Source: Cladophialophora immunda
Lineage: Eukaryota > Ascomycota > Eurotiomycetes > Chaetothyriales > Herpotrichiellaceae
Assembly (NCBI RefSeq): GCF_000835495.1
Contig: NW_015622544.1
Location: forward strand, 3,314,855 to 3,378,854
Length of the DNA stretch: 64,000 nt
Direction of reading: 5' to 3'
Shown here piece after piece: positions 1 through 11,594 of the stretch. The notes under the pieces were generated by a model that was not told the DNA's origin, did no database searches, and worked only from the letters and a program-made list of their open reading frames with translations. The position numbers and the translations under genes were made by a program. Position 1 is the stretch's first letter. Each line of letters opens with the position of its first letter.

Positions 1-157
1 TTTGCCCAGCTGACGAACCATCGTCGGTCGGTGTCACAGTCGTCCATCCTCCTTCGCTACCAACTGTCGCCGACTACAGGACAGGCGACGACCACAGAGC
101 GGTCTCGCTGCTTCGTACATCATCACGTTGATTGCGGCGGACGGAACTCAGGCAGAT

Positions 158-1783
158 ATGGGCCTCGCCTCAAAGCTGAGATCATGGTCTCAGGAGCTCA
201 CCCCGTATTTTCTCTACCTGCTCTTGGTTGCAACACTGGGACCTCTGCTCTTTGGTTATCATTTGGTATGATCTTCTATCCTCTGCTATAATCCACTTAC
301 CCCCTCGTATGCAATGCTAAACCTATTCTTAGGCCGAGCTCAATGCTCCTCAAGAGGTCATCACTTGCGCAGCGAAATCAATTAGGTCGAAGAAGGGCCC
401 ACCGTCAACGCTGGGTGGCCTGCCACAATGCATCCCCATGAACTCTACTCAACTCGGACTTGTCTCGTCCATCTTCACATTGGGCGGTTTGATCGGTGCT
501 CTCGCGGCCGGCCCTTTGTCCGCGCGCTATGGCCGTCTACGTACTATGCGTGTTAATACCTTTTTACTAGCGCTGGGCCCTCTTGCTGAAGCACTGGCGC
601 CCAATATTGGCGCCCTTTCGGCGGGCCGCTTCATCTCTGGCCTAGGCGCGGGCGTCTCCGTGGTTGTGGTGCCCATTTATATCTCTGAAATCGCTCCACC
701 CAAGGAAAAGGGTTTCTTTGGTGCCTTCACGCAAATCATGACGAACATGGGCATCTTCACCACCCAGCTCCTTGGTTACTTCCTGAGCCATGGGCAGATG
801 TGGCGTGTCATCCTGGCCGTTGCAGGCATGATCGGTGTCGTGCAGTTTGCGGGGCTGGTGTTCTCAGTGGAGAGTCCCAAGTGGCAGGCTGGTCATGGAG
901 AACCGAGACAAGCCAATAACAATCTGCGACGTATCAGGGGTCAGAAGGCCGATATCCAAGATGAGATAGAAGGTTGGAGAGTTGAGGATGTCGATGAGAG
1001 ACACGGTTTGTGTTGTGTGATGTTTGATTGGTCGAAATGTCTAACCCTTGAACAGAGGAGGAACGAACACTGCTCGCAGATTCCGACCACGAGCCACAGA
1101 CGGACAGTAACACCTCCTCGAGAGGCAAAGCGCCCGAACCCATGGGGATCCTGGCCGTGCTCCGAGACCCGACCAATAACCGCGCAATCCTTGCAGTCGT
1201 TGTGGTCATGATGGCGCAGCAGCTTTGCGGAATCAACAGTATCGTCATGTACGGTGTGTCTCTGCTCGCGGACTTACTCGCATCCAACTCCGCCCTGCTC
1301 AATATCTTTGTGAGCATACTCAACATTGCAGCCACTACAGGCTTCGCCCCCCTCGCCGATGTGCTGGGTCGCAAGCCATGTATCCTCACCTCCATCGCCG
1401 GTATGGGTGCCTCATCTGTTCTCCTTGCCGTGGGAATACGCAGTGCCATTCCTGTGCTTTCCGCAGTTGCGGTACTTCTGTTTGTTGCCAGCTTTGCTTT
1501 TGGCTTGGGGCCGGTGCCCTTCATCCTGGCTTCTGAACTTGTCGGTCCTGAGGCAGTTGGGGCAACTCAGTCATGGGCGCTAGCAGCAAATTGGATCTCG
1601 ACATTTGTGGTGGCGCAGTTCTTCCCAATGGTGAACGAGAGATTGGGAAAGGGTGTGGTGTACTTTGTATTTGCTGCCATTGCAGCAGTGTCCTTTGTTT
1701 TCGTGGGCTGGTATGTGCCTGAGACTAAAGGAAAGAAGGATGTTGACGAGGTCTGGGGAAGGCCGTCCAGGAGGCAAGACTAA
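158..1783 (+). CDS. MFS sugar transporter (VPS73/YBR241C-like)
   Basis: Three exons, 158-265, 333-1005 and 1056-1783, give 502 aa. The first intron has GTATGA..TTCTTAG and the second GTTTGT..TTGAACAG; phases agree at both. The protein is a 12-helix major facilitator of the sugar-porter family. Visible family marks are a LLFGYHLAELN segment in helix 1, GRFISGLGAGVS in helix 4, VPIYISEIAPP after it, VESPKW where PESPRW is usual, QQLCGINSIVMYG in helix 7 and PETKG at the C-terminal end. In Ascomycota this subgroup resembles vacuolar or plasma-membrane hexose carriers; the substrate cannot be read from sequence. The ATG at 158 is preferred because it opens directly into helix 1, but an upstream exon outside or near the window edge is possible. 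Confidence 0.85.
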
Positions 1784-2817
1784 GATGTTGAGAACAATTC
1801 AGGACGGATGAAAGGGGTTTGCCGATCTATTCAGTTCCTTTGGTTGGGTTTCTGGAAACTTGCTTCCGGGAGGCTACAGAAAGCGGCCTTCCAGCAGAGT
1901 ATTCCACACGTCCAGGTGCAATCTTTCAGCAGGCTTTTGACGATCAGATCCCGGATTGACAGTTCGATTTCGATTAACTGAAGATGCAGCATCCAGTCGA
2001 CTGCTACGAACCCAATGGCAGTCACATCTTCCACTCTCAGCTGGCCAGATCATAGCACGAAAGAGGAAGGTGCTCAGCGCAAGGATGCCGTTGTCCCGCA
2101 AGCACTTCCCTCGCCGCAAGGTCCATCTGCCATTTTCGTCCCGATTGGCAGTTGTGTCACATCAGCCATATTGCACGCTACAAAATGCCATCCGGAGTAG
2201 GGCGCATTAGCAAGTCACAAATTGTCGCATCTCAATGGACCGTCCAGCAAAACATCGCAATTTGCTCAAAAGGCTGTTCCTTTGGAGACATTAGCTGGGT
2301 TTTTCCTCTGCACGCCGCACGAAGTTTGCAGCGGTGAAAGTGAGGAACACAAGAAGCCAGTGCCTTGACACTGAACAGAGGACAAGCAGCGAGAAGGCTG
2401 GAATGCAGAGGTATACTGAAAGATGTTGTTGCGCCGGCCGCTCATGCCCGGCCAGGTTTCCAAGCCTCGGACATGACCGACTGACGCTCAGCTTCGCTTG
2501 ACTAGATCACCATCGTGCGGGAGGACACCGAGGGATCGAGCTGTTTGATTGATGGGCACGCGCTCACCAGGTCGCTATCATTGGTTTGACGGAGGTATCC
2601 ATTGTTGTTATCACCCACTAGTGTCCCTGGGGAACCCTGTCGTGAGGGTATATGAGCGATTCAAAGCGTGCCCTTATCATGACCTCCTTTCTGCTGAACG
2701 AACCTGGATGGTGGATAGAAAGACAACACAGTCTCATTGCCCTCGTCCTTTCTTCCTGCCTACAGTGCATTCCTTTATACGTGAAATTCTGTACTTCGAG
2801 CAAACAGGTAGGCGACC
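1784..2817. other. Intergenic, no gene seen
   Basis: About 1 kb between the MFS transporter stop and the oxygenase start. Only short unrelated open frames are present in six frames and none shows a recognisable domain or splice-compatible extension. It presumably holds the transporter terminator and the oxygenase promoter. Confidence 0.5.
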
Positions 2818-3846
2818 ATGATATCTCCATCACCCGAAACTATCCCCATCGTCGACTTCTCACGGTATTCTACCGATCTGCCTTCCCTCGCGCGGGAAAT
2901 CAAACAAGTCTGCGCAACATGGGGGTTTCTCTACCTCAGTAACCACGGCTTACCGCAGCCGACCATCGATCGCATGTTCGACGTCAGCGCGACCTTTTTC
3001 AAAACCACCCCTCGCGAGGAGAAATCCTCGACGCCGTGGAGCAGCATTGTCAATGCTGGATACGATGCGAAGACCGGCACCGAAGGTTACTTCAATGAAC
3101 ACGGGGCTAAGGAACGCGTTTCGACCGTGGACGAGAAAGAGGTATTTGTGATAAGGAAGCAGGCGTCTTACGACCAACCTATGCCGCCCTCTCTGAAAAA
3201 ATTCAATCCAGAGATTCAGGCCTTCATGGGAGAGGTGCATGAGAAGATCGCCGTCCCGTTGCTCTCGTGCCTTGGGGTTGGTTTAGGTCTATCCGCCGAC
3301 CGTCTTCCACAGATCCATCAGCATGAAAGTCCGTCGATGACCACTCTTCGACTCATCCACTACCCTGCCCTTCCACCCACCGACACCGCCAAAGTTCGCC
3401 TGGGGTCTCATACAGATCAAGGAGTGATCACAATTCTCTTCCAGAATCTTGTGGGCGGCCTCCAGATACGACCACCAAAATACACCGGTCCTATTAAGGA
3501 CGACGAGATATGGCTCGATGCCCCTGTTATTCCGGGGGCGGTGCTCATCAATATTGGGGAGACAATGACGTTCTTCTCAGGCGGCCTTATGAAATCCACG
3601 CTCCACCGTGTCACTCGATCCCCGTTGCCCGAGGACCAGGGTAAAGAGCGGTTCTCGATGGCATACTTCTGCCACCCGAACATCGATACGTTGCTGGAGG
3701 TCCTTCAAGGGATTGAAGGAGAGGACGGGAAGGAAGTGCAAAGAAGAGAGCCGCCGATAAGTTGTGTTACGGGCCAGAAAGTCAGGACGGTCAAGGAGTG
3801 GATCGAACACAGGCATTCAATGGGCCGCTTGGAGAAGGTTAAGTAA
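2818..3846 (+). CDS. 2-oxoglutarate/Fe(II)-dependent oxygenase
   Basis: Single exon, 342 aa, isopenicillin-N-synthase-like fold. The N-terminal DIOX_N region begins with IPIVDFSRY and contains ATWGFLYLSNHG around residues 38-49. The catalytic jelly roll shows the metal ligands in GSHTDQG (His and Asp, about residues 199-201) and in STLHRVTRS (His, about residue 263). A downstream Arg-x-Ser (RFSMAYF) binds 2-oxoglutarate. Length and layout match the fungal and plant family that hydroxylates, desaturates or cyclises small molecules; the substrate is unknown. It lies upstream of alternative oxidase and the BVMOs and could belong to the same redox neighbourhood. The ATG at 2818 fits the usual short N-terminus of the family. 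Confidence 0.9.
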   Translation: MISPSPETIPIVDFSRYSTDLPSLAREIKQVCATWGFLYLSNHGLPQPTIDRMFDVSATFFKTTPREEKSSTPWSSIVNAGYDAKTGTEGYFNEHGAKERVSTVDEKEVFVIRKQASYDQPMPPSLKKFNPEIQAFMGEVHEKIAVPLLSCLGVGLGLSADRLPQIHQHESPSMTTLRLIHYPALPPTDTAKVRLGSHTDQGVITILFQNLVGGLQIRPPKYTGPIKDDEIWLDAPVIPGAVLINIGETMTFFSGGLMKSTLHRVTRSPLPEDQGKERFSMAYFCHPNIDTLLEVLQGIEGEDGKEVQRREPPISCVTGQKVRTVKEWIEHRHSMGRLEKVK

Positions 3847-5254
3847 GTAGCATCGTGCCCAGAAGATTGTTGTCTCGCAGTCTTGGACGGGACGAACGTG
3901 CAGTCGAGACGAGTATGATGATAACCAGAATCCATCGAAGTCGGCGGCATAGTTCTAGAAGGATTGCATTACGGCGGGGATGGTGGGCACATGTTCATTG
4001 TTCGACATATTTCAACGTTCATTCGCTCCATCAGGGCGCCCACCCGAAACCATCGACGATCAGTGTTTTCCCTTCCCAGTTTTGGTATTGCTATCCCGCA
4101 AATGAACTTGGTACCGTGTCTCGAAGCGTCGCGTACACTCCTTATATCTTGTCTCCGTTCATTATTCGAGGATAGAAGTTATTAGTAGGTAAAAGCAGCG
4201 ACCTAGATGGATAAGGCTGCGCTAAACCTATCGAGGCTTAGATGTCGAGAATTTTGCTCTCGAACCACAATCAGGGACATTGTCGACCGATGAGATCGCT
4301 TAAAGCACTCACCTTGAGTCTATCGACGGAGATATTTTAAAGACCATGCGCGTCAACCGCCGTCTGAATGTCGGGTTTTCTGGAATCTGAGAAGCCTAGC
4401 CAAAACAGCCAGTGGGAAGTTAAGTCTGAGAAACACTTCTGTTCCCAAAAATGCGTCCATGGCGCAACAAAACTCCCCTGCTTGTACGGAAGAAGCTCGC
4501 TGGGCCTCTGAGTTTGTTGTCTGTCGATCTCATATCATCATTACCGGTTCACAGCGGAAAGATGTATCCGGCCTTGAACCGGTAGTCGGTCTTTCCGCGA
4601 TATCCGAAGCCACTCGGTTCTTTCGTCAGAGTGAATCTAATACTTTGCAATTAAAACATCACACCATACTGCAAAGCCATAATCGGAAAAACGACGAAAG
4701 AGAAACTACTCATTCAGTCCATTCGGCGAGAAGAAAGTGTCGAGAAGGTGTCTGGATGATGCGCTTCTTGTGCTGGCGTTCCGAGCTGCGGTTCTTTTGG
4801 ATCTGTTACCTGGTTTGGAGACCATCACAGAATCCCGAATTGAAGAAGGGCAGCGCGGGGCAGCACAAATCTGCACCTTCTCAGCCTGCCTGATGCTTAT
4901 TGCCGAGTTCAAGCCGCCAACCTACTCTCAAGAGGACCAGTAGCACCTTGGCATATTCTCAGACAATCTCATGATGGCTTGAAAGTGCTCATCTTTGAGG
5001 ACGGCAACAAAGCCCCCAGCCGAGGATTCGCCCAGACCCCGACTGTGGAGCTCTAACATCTGGACCCCGAAAATAAGGATATCTGTAGGTATCCACATGT
5101 AGTATAGGTCAGCCTAAGAGCCCTATCAGAACGGTGAGGCCAATACCGAGTCCCGGTATATAAAGTATCAAGGTACCCAGTATTTACTCAAGCTTCAAGG
5201 TCGTGTGGAAAACCCCAGTACTTACAGAACTAAGCAGCATCGATCGTTGTTTCA
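3847..5254. other. Intergenic, contains the AOX promoter
   Basis: About 1.4 kb with no supported gene. The 144-codon open frame at 4459-4893 has no recognisable domain and unlikely composition. The last 100 bases before the alternative oxidase start contain a clear TATA-like box. Confidence 0.5.
5157..5164 (+). promoter_or_regulatory. TATA-like box of alternative oxidase
   Basis: TATATAAA lies 90 nt upstream of the alternative oxidase ATG, inside a short AT-rich stretch. Position and sequence suit a TATA element of an inducible fungal gene. This is a sequence match only. Confidence 0.45.
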
Positions 5255-6659
5255 ATGTTGTCGACAGCGACAATATCACACAACGTCCACTCGGCTTCAG
5301 CAGTAGCCCAGATTGGCCGAGCTACCTTTCCCCTGGCTCATGCCAGGAATGCCATTCCGAGACATCGAGCGGCACTCTGGATCGCTTCAGCCAATTACTC
5401 CTCCACAACAGGGACGCCGTCACGCCCCTTCTCATCACAAAGCCAGAGCCGCCCCATCGGACCGTTCAGCTTCATCAGCCCAGTCCCTCGCAATGCCAGG
5501 AAACTGGCCTCTGCACGAGAGTTCTCAACAACGCGTATAGCTCAACTCCGTGATTTCTTTCCAGCCCAGGAGACGAAATTCATTCGCCAGACGCCACCCG
5601 CCTGGGTACACCATGGCTATACGGAAGAGGAAATGCTGAACGTCCAGCCAGCCCATCGAGAACCGAAAACCATGGGCGACTGGTTTGCCTGGAAACTCAT
5701 CAGATTCTGCCGGTGAGTTTGGGGAGCGAATTTCAAAATCAGCAGAGCTTGGACGGCTGAGAATTCGACAGATATTGGATGGATGTGGCTACAGGCCTCC
5801 GCTCAGAACAACAGGTCGACAAGAAGAATCCTACCACAGCAGTCGAAGCGGCCAGGCCCTTAACGGAAGCCCAATGGGTGGGTTGAAAATCCAAGGTCGC
5901 AAAGCACTGTTGAGGTCTCGACTAACTCTTAACTTTCGCAGCTCGTTCGGTTCGTATTCCTCGAATCCATCGCCGGCGTCCCTGGAATGGTTGCTGGCAT
6001 GCTGCGGCATCTTCGGTCTCTTCGCCGGATGAAGCGCGACAACGGCTGGATCGAGACACTTCTGGAGGAGTCGTACAACGAGCGGATGCATCTCTTGACG
6101 TTTATGAAGATGTGCGAACCCGGCTGGTTCATGAAGACCATGATCCTGGGCGCCCAAGGCGTCTTCTTCAACGCCCTATTCTTCTCGTATCTGATCTCGC
6201 CCAAGATCTGTCATCGCTTTGTCGGCTATCTGGAAGAAGAGGCCGTGCACACTTATACCAGATGCATCCGCGAGATCGACCAGGGAATGTTGGACAAGTG
6301 GAGTAGTAAGGACTTCAAAATCCCCGACATGGCCGTGCAATACTGTTAGTTTCCCTTGCTTCAAATCTTGGGGTAGAGAACTTTGTCTCCATCCTTTGTT
6401 GGTAAGAATTCCACGACGCTGACGACGACAAAACCCAACAGGGAATATGCCCGAGGGGAAGAGAACAATGAAAGATTTGATCATGTACATCCGGGCCGAC
6501 GAAGCCGTCCACAGAGGAGTCAACCATACACTGAGCAACCTGAGCTATAAAGAGGACCCGAACCCGTTTGTCAGCGACTACAAGACGGAAATGGGAGGCC
6601 ACAAGCCCAAAGCGGTGCTAAAGCCAACCGGTTATGAACGTAACGAGGTTATTGGTTAG
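5255..6659 (+). CDS. aox1: Mitochondrial alternative oxidase
   Basis: Four exons, 5255-5712, 5772-5877, 5942-6344 and 6442-6659, encode 394 aa. The enzyme oxidises ubiquinol and reduces oxygen to water in the inner mitochondrial membrane without pumping protons, giving cyanide-resistant respiration. The di-iron ligands are all visible: the first Glu in FVFLESIAG, Glu and His in [12 protein letters not shown], Glu in [10 protein letters not shown], and Glu and His in [12 protein letters not shown]. The first 90 or so residues are rich in Ser, Arg and Ala and look like a mitochondrial presequence; this is longer than in many family members. Exon 2 supplies the membrane-proximal segment ending in LTEAQW. 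It sits between a 2OG oxygenase and a BVMO rather than among housekeeping genes. Confidence 0.95.
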
Positions 6660-7301
6660 AATCGTAGACGATACACCAGATTGTCTCTGCTAGAAGGAAG
6701 AACGTTTCCATCCTCTTGCCAGGTTCCTTTCCTTGTCTCTTGTCTAGGCCGGGAGATCCCAGCTCTTTCCGCAATAATTACTGACTCGTCCTTCAGTCAC
6801 AGTCTTGTCTCCGGTATTGAATTTCAGTTCCCAACTCTTCCACAGTGATTAGCCACTGTTCCTTGTAGATTCATCTGGAAAAAGCCGGAGGCTCTGGAAG
6901 GAGCGGGCTGCTTCAGAACAGCGGCTGAGAAGGAACTAGCCTCAAAAATGACAGTCCCCACGTCTGTTCTGGGAATCCGCCTCTCTCCCTGCGCGATCGG
7001 TTTGAAGACGGCAGCAAGAAGTCGAAACGCTGGGCATCGCGACGAACGCTTGGACTGCAGTTAACCCGAGGTAAACACGGAGCCGAAAGGTAGACGCGAA
7101 TGCCATCAACCACAGTTTGGTTCGCCGCAAGTGAAAGTGTTTCGTATACGGTGTTACTGTACACAGGCAACCGAGGCTTGAGATCCTGAAAGATGCCGCG
7201 GTGTCTCTATCCAGCAGTTCGACGACCCGGCTTCAATGCTGTATATTGCGTCCAAAGAAACAGCTAGAGAAGGGACAACGGTGCCAACCAGCCTCTAAAG
7301 A
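6660..7301. other. Intergenic, no gene seen
   Basis: 640 bases between the AOX stop and the first BVMO start, same strand. Only short chance frames are present. It should contain the AOX terminator and BVMO promoter. Confidence 0.5.
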
Positions 7302-9221
7302 ATGGGGTCCATCACTGTGGAAAGTCTCCCTCTACCGGAATTCCTCGAGCACAAATATGCTGCAGAGCGGGACAAGCGACTCCGCAGCGATGGAAACGGG
7401 CAGTACCTCAATCTCATCGAATCGGACCGTTTCAAGCACTTCGAAGAGGATCCCTGGGTCGACCATGCCGCGCTCAATGCCCAGGAGCCTCCGATGACCG
7501 ACGGGTCGTCATGCAAAGTCTTTATACTCGGAGCCGGATACAGCGGGCTAGTTTACGCTGCTCGACTGATCGAGGCCGGGTTCGACGCCGAGGATATTCG
7601 ACTGGCCGATCGCGCCGGCGGATTCGGGGGAACGTGGTACTGGAATCGATATCCTGGACTGATGTGTGACATTGAAAGCTACATCTACCTACCTCTACTT
7701 GAGGAGACAGGCTATATGCCCAAGCACAAGTACTCCTACGGCCCGGAACTGCTTGAGCATGCGGAAAGAGTCGCGTCACAGTATAACCTCACGGACAAAG
7801 CACTCTTTCGCACCACTGTCGAGGGTATGGAGTGGGATGCAGTTCAGAAACGGTGGCTCGTCAATATGACGCAAGATCGAGGCCCAGGTCAAGCGCCTCT
7901 CAAGCTGACGATTCAGGCGCAGTTTGTAATCACCGCTCCAGGCATCTTGAATCATCCCAAAGTGCCGAAAATCCCAGGCCTAGGTGAATTCCAGGGCCAT
8001 ACGTTCCACACTGCACGGTGGGACTATAAATACACGGGCGGCTCACCTACCGACCCAACATTGACCGGCTTAAAAGAAAAGAGAGTGGGAATTATTGGCA
8101 CTGGAGCAACCGCGATTCAGGCGGTCCCAGAGCTCTCCAGGTGGGCCAAGGAGCTTTATGTCTTCCAGAGGACGCCAGCAAGGGTAGACGTCCGTGGTCA
8201 AACTCCGACGGACCAAGCCTTGTGGACCAGCAAAATTGCTGGCAAGGTAGGGTGGCAGCTAGAACGACGCCGGAACTTCAATGCAGCTCTTGCCCGAGTG
8301 TTGGTCGGAGAGGACCTGGTGGCCGACGGATGGTGCGCAACACCCTCGGCGGCCTCTAGCCTGGGCAGTCCCTTGAAAGGGATCATCTCGCCCGATAAGG
8401 TCAAGGAACATGTCGCTGAAGTCCTTGCAATCGATCAAGAAAGGACGGAGAAGGTTCGGGCGCGCGTGGCGTCGATCGTTGAGGATACCGAGACCGCGGA
8501 GAAGTTGAAACCGTGGTATCCTGCATGGTGCAAGAGGCCGGGATTCCATGACGAGTATCTCGCTTCCTTCAATCGGCCTAATGTCCACCTTGTGGACACC
8601 GACGGCAGAGGTATCGAGCGAATCAATCGGAGCGGCCTCGTTGCTGGCGGCAAGCAATACGACGTTGACCTCTTACTTCTCAGCACGGGATACAGGGCCC
8701 CGGCTGCACACAACGGCAGCCCTGCTGCAGCCGCAAAGGTCTCCATAATTGGGCGGGAAGGCAGGTCCCTCGAGGAAAAGTACCTCGCGCGCGGAGTGTC
8801 CACACTGCATGGGATCAGCTCGCACGGCTTCCCGAATCTCTTTTTCTTCGGTGCCTCACAGGCCGCCTCCGCCTTCAACCTCGTCTTCATGACAGACGTG
8901 CAGGCCCAGCATGTTGCATATATCCTGGCGGAAGCAACGCGGCGGCATGAGAATGCAGTCGTTGAAGTGATAGAAGAAGCGGAAGAGGAGTGGGCCAACG
9001 AGGTCGTGAAAAGGGCAGCCTGGTTCGCCGTCATGGTGGGCTGTACGCCGAGTTGGCTGAACGGCGAAGGCGCAGCCTCCATTAAAACAAACAGTGATGT
9101 ACGTGAACAGGTAAAGAAAGCCCGGGCTGCACCTTGGGGCGAAGGAATTCGCAGCTATGAAGACGTTCTGGAGCGTTGGCGGGCTGAAGGCGATCTCAAA
9201 GGCATCAGCATCACGGCTTGA
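7302..9221 (+). CDS. Baeyer-Villiger monooxygenase (first copy)
   Basis: Single exon, 639 aa. FAD- and NADPH-dependent type I BVMO that inserts oxygen next to a ketone to give an ester or lactone. The FAD Rossmann motif GAGYSG is near residue 77, followed by GGFGGTWYWNRYPG, the BVMO fingerprint FQGHTFHTARWD near residue 229 and the NADPH Rossmann motif GTGATAIQ near residue 265. An N-terminal extension of about 65 residues containing AERDKRLRSDGNGQY is typical of the cyclopentadecanone/steroid-monooxygenase type of BVMO, which suggests a bulky or long-chain ketone. It converges on an MFS transporter, with a second related BVMO beyond. The ATG at 7302 retains the extension. Confidence 0.93.
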   Translation: MGSITVESLPLPEFLEHKYAAERDKRLRSDGNGQYLNLIESDRFKHFEEDPWVDHAALNAQEPPMTDGSSCKVFILGAGYSGLVYAARLIEAGFDAEDIRLADRAGGFGGTWYWNRYPGLMCDIESYIYLPLLEETGYMPKHKYSYGPELLEHAERVASQYNLTDKALFRTTVEGMEWDAVQKRWLVNMTQDRGPGQAPLKLTIQAQFVITAPGILNHPKVPKIPGLGEFQGHTFHTARWDYKYTGGSPTDPTLTGLKEKRVGIIGTGATAIQAVPELSRWAKELYVFQRTPARVDVRGQTPTDQALWTSKIAGKVGWQLERRRNFNAALARVLVGEDLVADGWCATPSAASSLGSPLKGIISPDKVKEHVAEVLAIDQERTEKVRARVASIVEDTETAEKLKPWYPAWCKRPGFHDEYLASFNRPNVHLVDTDGRGIERINRSGLVAGGKQYDVDLLLLSTGYRAPAAHNGSPAAAAKVSIIGREGRSLEEKYLARGVSTLHGISSHGFPNLFFFGASQAASAFNLVFMTDVQAQHVAYILAEATRRHENAVVEVIEEAEEEWANEVVKRAAWFAVMVGCTPSWLNGEGAASIKTNSDVREQVKKARAAPWGEGIRSYEDVLERWRAEGDLKGISITA

Positions 9222-9864
9222 TTATGGTGCCGGAGAAGCTCAATATCTATCCGCCAAAGGGTTTCGTGTTGGACACAGTTCAGCAGCATATCCAGAAGTA
9301 GCAGGGAATGGCTCCCACCGCATTCATTCTTTGAGGCAGTTGACAGATTTTTCTCAAGCTGGTCCAGGTCTATAATGGAGTTTCAAAGCAAGGACAAAGA
9401 CCTTGTAGTAAATGTCAAAGTTCAAAAGAGGCCTTGCCACAGGATCCTCTTCTCCATGTATTACGCAGACAAAGTATCTCATTCGCTTGGTTCATAAGTC
9501 AGTCAACCCACTGTCGGCTTTGGCAGATTTCAATCTTCGTGAACGTTGGTTACTGAGCTTCTGAGATTTTCCCACCGATCGAGAGGAGAGACAAAAATTC
9601 ATCGTCGGGGACAGGTCTTTTGTTTTGACTGTATTCGAAAAATTCGAGCCTGATATTTAAATCGCAACGTTCCAATCCAGTCAGTCACCAGGCGACCATC
9701 CACGATCCTCCCCGCCGCACGCGTCCCTTCTCGTCCACCATTCTGCCTCGATCAGAAATCGGCTCCAAACAATGCCATTGCCATATGTCCCTCTGCAAAT
9801 TCCTCTAGAAATGACTTATTGGAGGACTGCGTGGCTTGGAGCCTTTCAGAGCCTCAAGGAGAGC
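9222..9864. other. Convergent intergenic, no gene seen
   Basis: Lies between the stops of the first BVMO (+) and the second MFS transporter (-), so it should hold two terminators. No supported coding frame is present. Confidence 0.5.
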
Positions 9865-11594
9865 TCAAGACACCCCTTCAATCTGCTCGATTGCCGCGTG
9901 CTTTTCGTGCTCTTTCAAGTACGACACCGGATCCAACTCGGCCTGCCTCGCTGCGTCCTCGATGTGAATGGCAACCGGATCTCCGAAGATCTCCTCGACC
10001 TCTTCGAGCGTCTTGTTGGCCGTCTCGGGGAAGCTAGTCTCTAATTTAGCATCCAGGCAAAAGGAAGGAAAAGTGGGGTCCAAGCACAAAGACTTACTAG
10101 AAGTAGAAGACTACGGTGTACACGGCCGTGCAGATCACGAAGATCATAAAGTACTTCCAGCTGATGTGCTCGATGGCGATCGGGGTGACCTGCACGAGGA
10201 GGATGACGAAGGCGCTACCCCAGGCCGTGATGGTGCCCCCGAGGGCGGCGCGGACGGGCGTGGGCAGGATCTCCGGTATGTAGGTGAAGACGAAGCTGTT
10301 GAAGATGACGGCGTAGCCCACGAGGAAGAGGAACATGGCCACGACGGCCAGCACGCCGTACGTCTTGTTCAGGTTGTCCGTGTTCTCGAAGCTGGCCCAG
10401 AAGGCGCACAGGAGCACCGACGCCGGGATGATGATGCCCAGCGAGATGAGCATGACCTTCCGCCGGCCCCAGCGGTCGAAGTACCACGCCCCCGGGATGT
10501 TGCACAGCACCCCGACCGTGCCCCAGATGCCGACCAGGACGAGCGGCAGCTTGCCCGCGACGCCGAGGCTGCCGTACACGATGACCTGGTAGTTTTGGAG
10601 CGGGATCACGCCGGTCAGCTGCTGCCCGGTCACCAGGATGAACGAGATGTACAGCCGTTTGCGGTAGGACGGCCGCTTGAGGACCGTCAGGAGGTTGACC
10701 TTTTGCTCGGCCTCCAGCTGGAGCTGGGCCCGGATCTGGTTGAACTCGCCCATGAAGAAGGTGTCGTCGTCCGACGTCTGGTGCATGCGGCGGAGGATCG
10801 GCAGGGCCTCGTCGTGCCGGCCCTTCATGATCAGCCATCGTGGACTTTCAGGCATCCAGATTGCCCCGACCAGCATGATGATCGGCGGGAGGACCTGGAG
10901 CCCGAAGAACAGGCGCCAGGCTGCGTCGCTTTCGATATAGGAGAATCCGAGACCCTGAAAAATTTGATCAGAACTTGTTGCAGTCATAGGGGAAAAATTA
11001 GGATGCTAGATTTACCATCCACTCTGTAATAGCATATGCCAGGGAGATGTTGATCCTATGGTCCCATCAGCTTTTGGTCTTCTCGCCTTGCTTGGATGGC
11101 CCGCCGGACGCACGCATATAAGCCACCAATACGTCCTCGAACGTGCGGAGGAGCAATTTCGGCGGCGTAAGTCGGGCACACGGCGTACACCAGTCCGCCC
11201 GCGAATCCTCCGATCCCACGCCCGACCAACAAGACCGCGAGGCTCTGTGCGCCGGCTTGCATAGCATTTCCGGCCAGTGCGATCACGCTGGCAAAGATAA
11301 TGGTCCGCAGCCTCCCGATCTTGTTGGGGATGTAGAGCATGGCCAGTCCACCCAGGAAGAGGCCCGAGTAGTAGATGGACCCGAGAACCCCGAGGAGTGT
11401 TGCGTCGAACCCAAAATACGTAATGAACTGGCCCGCATGTGTCAGCTGGGATCTGGGTCGCTAACAGAGGGCCTGGGAAATATGCCACGCACCCCAGGAT
11501 ATCCAATCACGGAGGTCGTCAGCCCGGAGTCGTAGCCATAGAAGAATGCACCGAAGGTGAGGTAGATGATGCACAGAAGACCATAGTTATTCAT
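9865..11594 (-). CDS. MFS sugar/hexose-type transporter
   Basis: Five exons on the minus strand, 11594-11493, 11427-11114, 11055-11016, 10954-10098 and 10033-9865, give 493 aa; all phases agree. It is a 12-helix sugar-porter MFS protein of the plasma membrane. Visible marks: FGAFFYGYDSGLTTSVIG in helix 1, GRGIGGFAGGLVYAVCP, EIAPPHVRGRIGGLYA, MPESPRWLI in the central loop, TGQQLTGVIPLQNYQV in helix 7, DRWGRRK and the C-terminal FPETANKTLEEVEEIF. The 40-nt third exon encodes part of helix 5 and is easily missed. It sits between two BVMOs, so its cargo may be the substrate or product of those enzymes rather than a sugar. A further upstream exon cannot be excluded because an in-frame AG precedes the ATG. 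Confidence 0.88.

Noticed and set aside
4459..4893. 144-codon open frame upstream of AOX
   Set aside because: No domain, no hydrophobic or helical pattern, and poor codon-composition match to neighbouring genes.
8435..9082. Minus-strand open frame inside the first BVMO
   Set aside because: Ser/Ala/Arg-rich antisense shadow of a gene with complete BVMO motifs.
9968..11029. Long plus-strand open frame (353 codons) across the MFS transporter
   Set aside because: It is antisense to a transporter with clear motifs, has a highly charged Asp/Glu/Arg/His composition typical of GC-rich antisense frames, and shows no domain.
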